Assembly (NCBI GenBank): GCA_030613065.1
Contig: JAUWMQ010000012.1
Location: 1-35,719, forward strand
From: Candidatus Aegiribacteria sp.
GTDB taxonomy: Bacteria > Fermentibacterota > Fermentibacteria > Fermentibacterales > JCC-6
Reading direction: 5' to 3'
Length of the DNA: 35,719 nucleotides
Shown here: one piece after another, positions 32,172-35,719 of the stretch
How positions within the stretch are numbered: the stretch's first letter is position 1
Layout of the letters: each line of letters opens with the position of its first letter
Made by a program: the position numbers and the translations under genes
Notes under the pieces: model-generated
What the model was told of the DNA's origin: nothing
What the model saw: the letters and a program-made list of their open reading frames with translations, nothing else
Database searches by the model: none

Positions 32172-32988
32172 TATCAAAACCAGCGTTCCTGAAACCATTC
32201 ACCAGTTCTTCGGCAGTTTCCGGATAATCAGGATCAATGACGCCGAGAAGCCCACTGCTCCGGGAAGAGATTGTCGGATTAACAGGCGTCAGCTTTACCA
32301 TGAAATACTCGGGTGAAAAGAGGTCAGCGATTACTGCAGGATCCACCGGATAACCTTTAACCGCCGCGAAGTTAAGTGAAATTTTCCTGTCACCGCAGCT
32401 GAAGAATCCCTCACCCCATCCGCTCATTTCAGCGAAGCTCCATGTGGTGCAGGGAACCAGATCTCTCCTTGAATTCTCCGCGGAGGTATGGATGGAGAAC
32501 TGCATCTGGAATCTTCCGTCGGTGTATAACCTGTTCTTTATATCCGTCAGATTTTCCCAGAAATCATCGCAACCGCGGGGTGCAATAGTTGATATACTCG
32601 GCAACAGTCCGGGAGCATCGTAAACGAGGGGCAGTTCCTGAAGAACATCCAGAACAGCCGGATTGAAAGCGGGATCGCCCATCCTCGCGAATTGAATCTT
32701 GAATTTTGAAACGGGCACTCTACCGTCACTGTATCTATTTCGCACCATGTGGTCTATCTGGCCTAATATTTCCCCGAATGAAAGTTTCCCCGAGTAGGAG
32801 GTTCCGGCATCGCATATGGGGCAGTTAACGGGGCAGCCTTTTAGTGTGGATACGATGAGCACCCATTTCTCACTCTGCGGTACGGGAGGCTGCACCGATT
32901 CCACGAACTCAATAAGTTCACCGTCTTCAAGCTCGGCTATGTAAACGGTTGCGAGATCGGATTCTCCTCGCTGCCCTGCGATTCTCAT
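32053..32988 (-). CDS. RlmN-like radical SAM protein
   Basis: 311 residues. The iron-sulfur motif is C52-x3-C56-x2-C59 (GCPVNCPIC). The whole layout parallels RlmN/Cfr: VSTLKGC before the cluster (RlmN VSSQVGC), RMGDPAFN (RlmN GMGEP), then LVPCTT, KISLNFAAVKG and LTPVNPT (LIPYNP), and a C-terminal GSNCGMYV with Cys289 at the place of the methyl-carrying Cys of RlmN (AACGQL). The Cys seven residues before the cluster in RlmN (C118) is Ile45 here, so the chemistry is probably different from plain RNA methylation. It overlaps the flavoprotein gene by 1 bp, which could supply electrons. Substrate unknown. Confidence 0.85.
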   Translation of the reverse strand: MRIAGQRGESDLATVYIAELEDGELIEFVESVQPPVPQSEKWVLIVSTLKGCPVNCPICDAGTSYSGKLSFGEILGQIDHMVRNRYSDGRVPVSKFKIQFARMGDPAFNPAVLDVLQELPLVYDAPGLLPSISTIAPRGCDDFWENLTDIKNRLYTDGRFQMQFSIHTSAENSRRDLVPCTTWSFAEMSGWGEGFFSCGDRKISLNFAAVKGYPVDPAVIADLFSPEYFMVKLTPVNPTISSRSSGLLGVIDPDYPETAEELVNGFRNAGFDTILSIGETRENRIGSNCGMYVGRLSSIREGKVPQRHVVR

Positions 32989-33872
32989 TATCGAACGCTC
33001 CCTGCTTTCAGAAACTCAAATGCGTGTACCGCTGCCAGAACGCCCTGGCCGGATGCTATGGCAGCCTGCCCCAGACTGCCAAGAGAAACATCTCCTGAAA
33101 GGTAAAGTCCATGAATTGTTGTTTTAACATTTCCCGCGTCATGAACGAAATCATTCATAATCTCAGGTAACCTGGACTCCCTGCCCACAGCTGCAAGCAG
33201 AGCGTCCGCTTCGATGATCATTCTCTTTCCGGATGACTCGGCCTCAAGATGGATATTACCTTTCGAACCTGATGCTGCCACGGGAACGGTATTATAAAGA
33301 ATTTTAACTGCACTGCGTTCTTGAATCTTCTTCTTGAGATAGCCCGTGGCTTTCAGCGTGGAGCCTCTGACAAGCACGCTGACAGAGGAACCTGAATCTG
33401 AAAGGTTCAGCGCGTAGTCCAGGGCAGCCTCACCACCCCCGACTATAACCGTTGTTTTCGGAGGTTGCTGAATCAGGTCAAGGACAGACCGGTGTACTCT
33501 AACATCTCCGTTAATCGTAAGACTGAAATCCTTGGGAACCGTTCCCACAGCGACTATCACAGAGCGTGATCTGATGCATTCACCGTTTCTCGATATTTCG
33601 AAGATAGCATCGCTTTTAACGATCGAGTCAGCGTGATAACATCGAATTGCCAGATTGTGTGCCGACATGATGGAAATCAGCCTTTGCGCGAATGCAGGCC
33701 CCGCAAGAGGTCTTTCAAGTCCTGGATAATTCTCGATGAGCCTTGCCTCGCGGACTAGTCCACCTGCTTCTCCGCGGGTATCGACTACAGTGACAGCCAG
33801 ACCCAGCCTTCTGCACTGAACAGCCGCCGCGCAGCCTGCGGGACCCGCTCCGATAACGGTTACATCATTCAA
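32988..33872 (-). CDS. Thioredoxin-reductase-like FAD/NAD(P) oxidoreductase lacking the CxxC
   Basis: 294 residues. FAD-binding GAGPAGCAAAVQ at the N-terminus, GGLVREARLIENYPG, the second nucleotide motif VIVGGGEAALDYAL, and the C-terminal GLYLSGDVSLGSLGQAAIASGQG; length and order are those of thioredoxin reductase. The redox-active CATC segment expected before the NAD(P) domain is absent, so it should not reduce thioredoxin. TrxR-like ferredoxin-NADP reductases have the same lack. As it sits between a cysteine hydrolase and a radical SAM gene with 1-4 bp overlaps, an electron-supply role to the radical SAM enzyme is a reasonable inference. Confidence 0.87.
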   Translation of the reverse strand: MNDVTVIGAGPAGCAAAVQCRRLGLAVTVVDTRGEAGGLVREARLIENYPGLERPLAGPAFAQRLISIMSAHNLAIRCYHADSIVKSDAIFEISRNGECIRSRSVIVAVGTVPKDFSLTINGDVRVHRSVLDLIQQPPKTTVIVGGGEAALDYALNLSDSGSSVSVLVRGSTLKATGYLKKKIQERSAVKILYNTVPVAASGSKGNIHLEAESSGKRMIIEADALLAAVGRESRLPEIMNDFVHDAGNVKTTIHGLYLSGDVSLGSLGQAAIASGQGVLAAVHAFEFLKAGSVR

Positions 33873-34540
33873 GGTTTTGGTAATCCGTCACCGCAGATGG
33901 ATGAAGTATCGGTGATAACCGCGAAGCCGCTAGCAAGGTTCATCAGGCTGCCGATGTGAAGCTCCTCCGAGCTTGTCGTAAGAGCGTCCGCCGGAATGTA
34001 CACCTCGTATCCCCTGACGAATGCCGATCTTGCAGTCGTCTCACAGCACATCTGCGTCAGTACCCCGGTAACAAGAACCTGCTCCACAGATCTGCTTTTT
34101 AGATACTCATCAAGATCCGTATTATAGAATGCATCGTAGGTATTCTTCCGGACTATCTTCTCACCGGGGAGGGGGGATAGTCCGGGGACGATCTCGGACT
34201 CCTTCTTCCCGCAGCGGATATAATCACTGAAGAATTTCCCAAGCATTCCGAGGTCCTCAGATCCGATGTGGCAGTGCCTGGTAAAAACAACGGTTCCACC
34301 GATAATTCTCCAGTGTGAAAGAAGATCCGCTATCTTAGGAATGATCGCTCTTGTAGAGGGCAGATAAACCCTGCCCTCCGGACTGGCGAAGCAATGCAGC
34401 ATATCTACAACCAGAAGGGCGCACTTTTCCGGTTTCAGTGTAAGATTCGGTCTGGGATGAGTATAGCTGTTTATCCGAGCCAGCCAATCCCAAAGTTTGT
34501 CATCGATATTATCGGGTGTTACAAATGGTTCAGTGTACAT
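33869..34540 (-). CDS. Isochorismatase-family cysteine hydrolase
   Basis: 223 residues. The catalytic triad of the family is visible: Asp46 in ALLVVDML, Lys in IVRKNTYDAF, and Cys in TGVLTQMCCETTARSAFVRG; YEVYIPADALT and the preceding GGTVVFTRHCH are also typical. Members hydrolyse nicotinamide, N-carbamoyl amides, ureidoacrylate or isochorismate; the substrate cannot be told. It opens a minus-strand run with the flavoprotein (4-bp overlap) and radical SAM gene. A lipoprotein gene lies 10 bp upstream in the same direction. Confidence 0.88.
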   Translation of the reverse strand: MYTEPFVTPDNIDDKLWDWLARINSYTHPRPNLTLKPEKCALLVVDMLHCFASPEGRVYLPSTRAIIPKIADLLSHWRIIGGTVVFTRHCHIGSEDLGMLGKFFSDYIRCGKKESEIVPGLSPLPGEKIVRKNTYDAFYNTDLDEYLKSRSVEQVLVTGVLTQMCCETTARSAFVRGYEVYIPADALTTSSEELHIGSLMNLASGFAVITDTSSICGDGLPKP

Positions 34541-34550
34541 GATCGATGGA

Positions 34551-35156
34551 TCAGAATTCCTTGATCAGACCCACACCGATACCGGGTGAGACCCATACAT
34601 CTCCGCCTTCGTACTCCGCTGCAAGCATCCAGCCGGATCCACTTCCAAGTTTCACCAAAGTTCCAAGGGTATAACTTACAAAACCGTCTGCATTTAAAAC
34701 ATCACTATCGTTAAAATCAATTAGATCAGTAATGGATACAACGGCGTAAGGTTCGATGATGCCGAACCTTCTGGACATAAACAGTCTTATTTCACCAGGG
34801 ACGTAACCCCATATATCCAGTCCCAATGCAATATCCACAATGTTGTTCTGAGGTATCTGTACCTTGCCTCCCCAGACTAACATAAAACCATTGTCATCCT
34901 CCTGATCGTTGTAAATGAATGCACCAACTCTGAGATGAAGCCCCAGCCCGAAGCGCGATTGGTCCGCAGGCCATCCTTTTTCAAGGATCATACCAGGAAT
35001 TGTGAAGGAATCATCTTCGTCGGCATCAACTGTTGTAAAACAAGTAGCACCCACCTTTAAAGGTACTACTCTGGCCGTCTCAAATGTACCCATACAGCCT
35101 GAAAAGAGCAGGACAACCGAAGCAGTCGCAATTATCATGAACAGTCTATTCATCAT
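34551..35156 (-). CDS. Beta-rich outer-membrane-type lipoprotein of unknown function
   Basis: 201 residues with a lipoprotein signal (VVLLFSGC, lipidated Cys about 21). The mature part has alternating hydrophobic strands rich in Gly, Tyr and Trp (RFGLGLHLRVGAFIY, FMLVWGGKVQIP, IVDIALGLDIWGYV, WMLAAEYEGGDVWVSPGIGVG) and ends in Phe, as a small beta-barrel would. AAGGAGG lies 7 nt before the ATG; a second ATG follows directly. I do not recognise a named family. It may be co-transcribed with the three genes downstream. Confidence 0.8.
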   Translation of the reverse strand: MMNRLFMIIATASVVLLFSGCMGTFETARVVPLKVGATCFTTVDADEDDSFTIPGMILEKGWPADQSRFGLGLHLRVGAFIYNDQEDDNGFMLVWGGKVQIPQNNIVDIALGLDIWGYVPGEIRLFMSRRFGIIEPYAVVSITDLIDFNDSDVLNADGFVSYTLGTLVKLGSGSGWMLAAEYEGGDVWVSPGIGVGLIKEF

Positions 35157-35273
35157 CTACATTCCTCCTTATCCTGACAGATAACATTAATAAATGCATA
35201 TGAAACTTGAATAGTATACAATCGATTGTTCCCCTTAGCAAAGCGGCTGAACGTCATCGAAAATTCTGCTGGT

Positions 35274-35302
35274 TTGACATTGTTAAAATTAATGATTAAA
35301 CT
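35274..35302 (+). promoter_or_regulatory. Candidate sigma-70 promoter of the right-edge lipoprotein gene
   Basis: TTGACA (35274-35279), 17-nt spacer, TAAACT (35297-35302). The expected start is near 35309, 24 bp before the ATG, with GGAG at 35323-35326 between. Confidence 0.55.
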
Positions 35303-35332
35303 CCTATTATTAGTAAATGAATGGAGTGTATA

Positions 35333-35719
35333 ATGAAAAAATCAGCAGTGGTTTCAGCACTGTTCTTCCTTCTTTTTCTCCTGTCCTGCGGAGATTCCGC
35401 AGTCAGCATGATGGACCCCGAAGGGGGAAGTACATTTTCAGTCTTTTTTGATGACCCTGGAGAAGTTGAATTATGCCATGACAACATGGGAGACTTAAGC
35501 ACAGCGATTTGCATGTTCTATGGAATGAACGGCAGGTTCCCTGACAGTCTCATCGAGCTTGAGACAGTTGAACCGGGAATTAGCAGCCTCACATGCCCCT
35601 CGTGCAAACTTACATACCTGTACGATCTCAGCAGCGGGGAGGACTGGACAGGCACCTGCCCACTTCCTGTCGATCCAAATCACGCGCATATTGTAACTGC
35701 TCAGAGCAGCTGGCCGCCT
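35333..35719 (+). CDS. Lipoprotein with pseudopilin-like CPSC segment (3' truncated by window edge)
   Basis: At least 129 residues, running off the window. The signal MKKSAVVSALFFLLFLLSCG carries a lipobox with Cys19. The mature part reads MGDLSTAICMFYGMNGRFPDSLIELE, then LTCPSCKLTYLYDL. This order (N-terminal helix, Y...NG.YP.SL..L, then CPS...Y.Y) is that of pseudopilin-like domains in which two cysteines close a loop, here on a lipid anchor rather than a class III signal. GGAG lies 6 nt before the ATG. Function unknown; a substrate- or surface-binding role is only a guess. Confidence 0.78.
   Translation, partial: MKKSAVVSALFFLLFLLSCGDSAVSMMDPEGGSTFSVFFDDPGEVELCHDNMGDLSTAICMFYGMNGRFPDSLIELETVEPGISSLTCPSCKLTYLYDLSSGEDWTGTCPLPVDPNHAHIVTAQSSWPP

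Noticed and set aside
33130-33872. Thioredoxin reductase (trxB)
   Set aside because: The fold fits, but the redox-active CxxC is missing, so the name would be misleading.
34796-34810. GGGACGTA sequence resembling the REP core
   Set aside because: It lies inside the lipoprotein coding region, and similarity stops after eight bases, so it is chance.

Overview
The window looks like the chromosome of an uncultured Gram-negative bacterium, probably of the FCB superphylum (Fibrobacteres-Chlorobi-Bacteroidetes and related candidate phyla such as Fermentibacterota). The lineage is an inference. It rests on a PorX response regulator with a PglZ domain beside a PorY-like kinase, a small DUF3098-like membrane protein, many lipoproteins with clear lipoboxes, a formylglycine-enzyme-like lipoprotein, folP next to cdaA, and tight 1-4 bp gene overlaps with frequent TTG/GTG starts. 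Both tRNA genes encode their CCA ends.

Layout. (1) 1-7250 is one dense forward operon: a partial LarA-like racemase, a PorY-like kinase with an extracytoplasmic zinc ribbon, PorX, tsaE, tsaB, a RimI acetyltransferase fused in frame to a purine nucleoside phosphorylase, and folC. (2) 7321-8303 holds a two-helix membrane protein and an FGE-fold lipoprotein whose stop codon lies inside the first of two tandem REP-like units. (3) 8589-10672 holds tRNA-Val (minus), a 585-residue protein of unknown function and tRNA-Met with its own promoter and terminator. (4) 10720-12582 (minus) is an APC permease fused to a PTS EIIA-type domain. (5) 12673-19513 is a housekeeping operon: tilS, hpt, ftsH, folE, folP, cdaA and a polyprenyl-synthase-like protein without the catalytic Asp-rich motif. 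(6) 19513-20773 is a REP-associated tyrosine transposase (RAYT) bounded by inverted copies of the same REP-like sequence found at 8.3 kb. (7) 20774-24468 (minus) is an amidohydrolase followed by priA. (8) 24612-31522 (plus) holds an active/inactive M16 peptidase pair, a small lipoprotein and a heterodimeric ABC exporter. (9) 31638-32171 is an Lcl/DUF1566-like lipoprotein that converges on, and overlaps, a minus-strand operon (32053-35156) of a lipoprotein, a cysteine hydrolase, a thioredoxin-reductase-like flavoprotein without its CxxC, and an RlmN-like radical SAM protein. (10) A forward lipoprotein runs off the right edge.

How the genes work together. Much of the window is translation and nucleotide/folate metabolism: t6A synthesis (TsaB, TsaE), tRNA-Ile2 lysidinylation (TilS), purine salvage (PNP, Hpt) and folate (FolE, FolP, FolC). 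Envelope biology is the second theme: PorXY signalling, FtsH, c-di-AMP, M16 peptidases, an ABC exporter and lipoproteins. The most unusual items are the REP/RAYT family placed exactly at gene stop codons, the three-gene radical SAM cassette, the RimI-PNP fusion, the zinc-ribbon PorY and the polyprenyl-synthase-like pseudoenzyme after cdaA. No stretch longer than 300 bases lacks a feature; the longest gap (8363-8588) holds only a possible 15-codon gene remnant.
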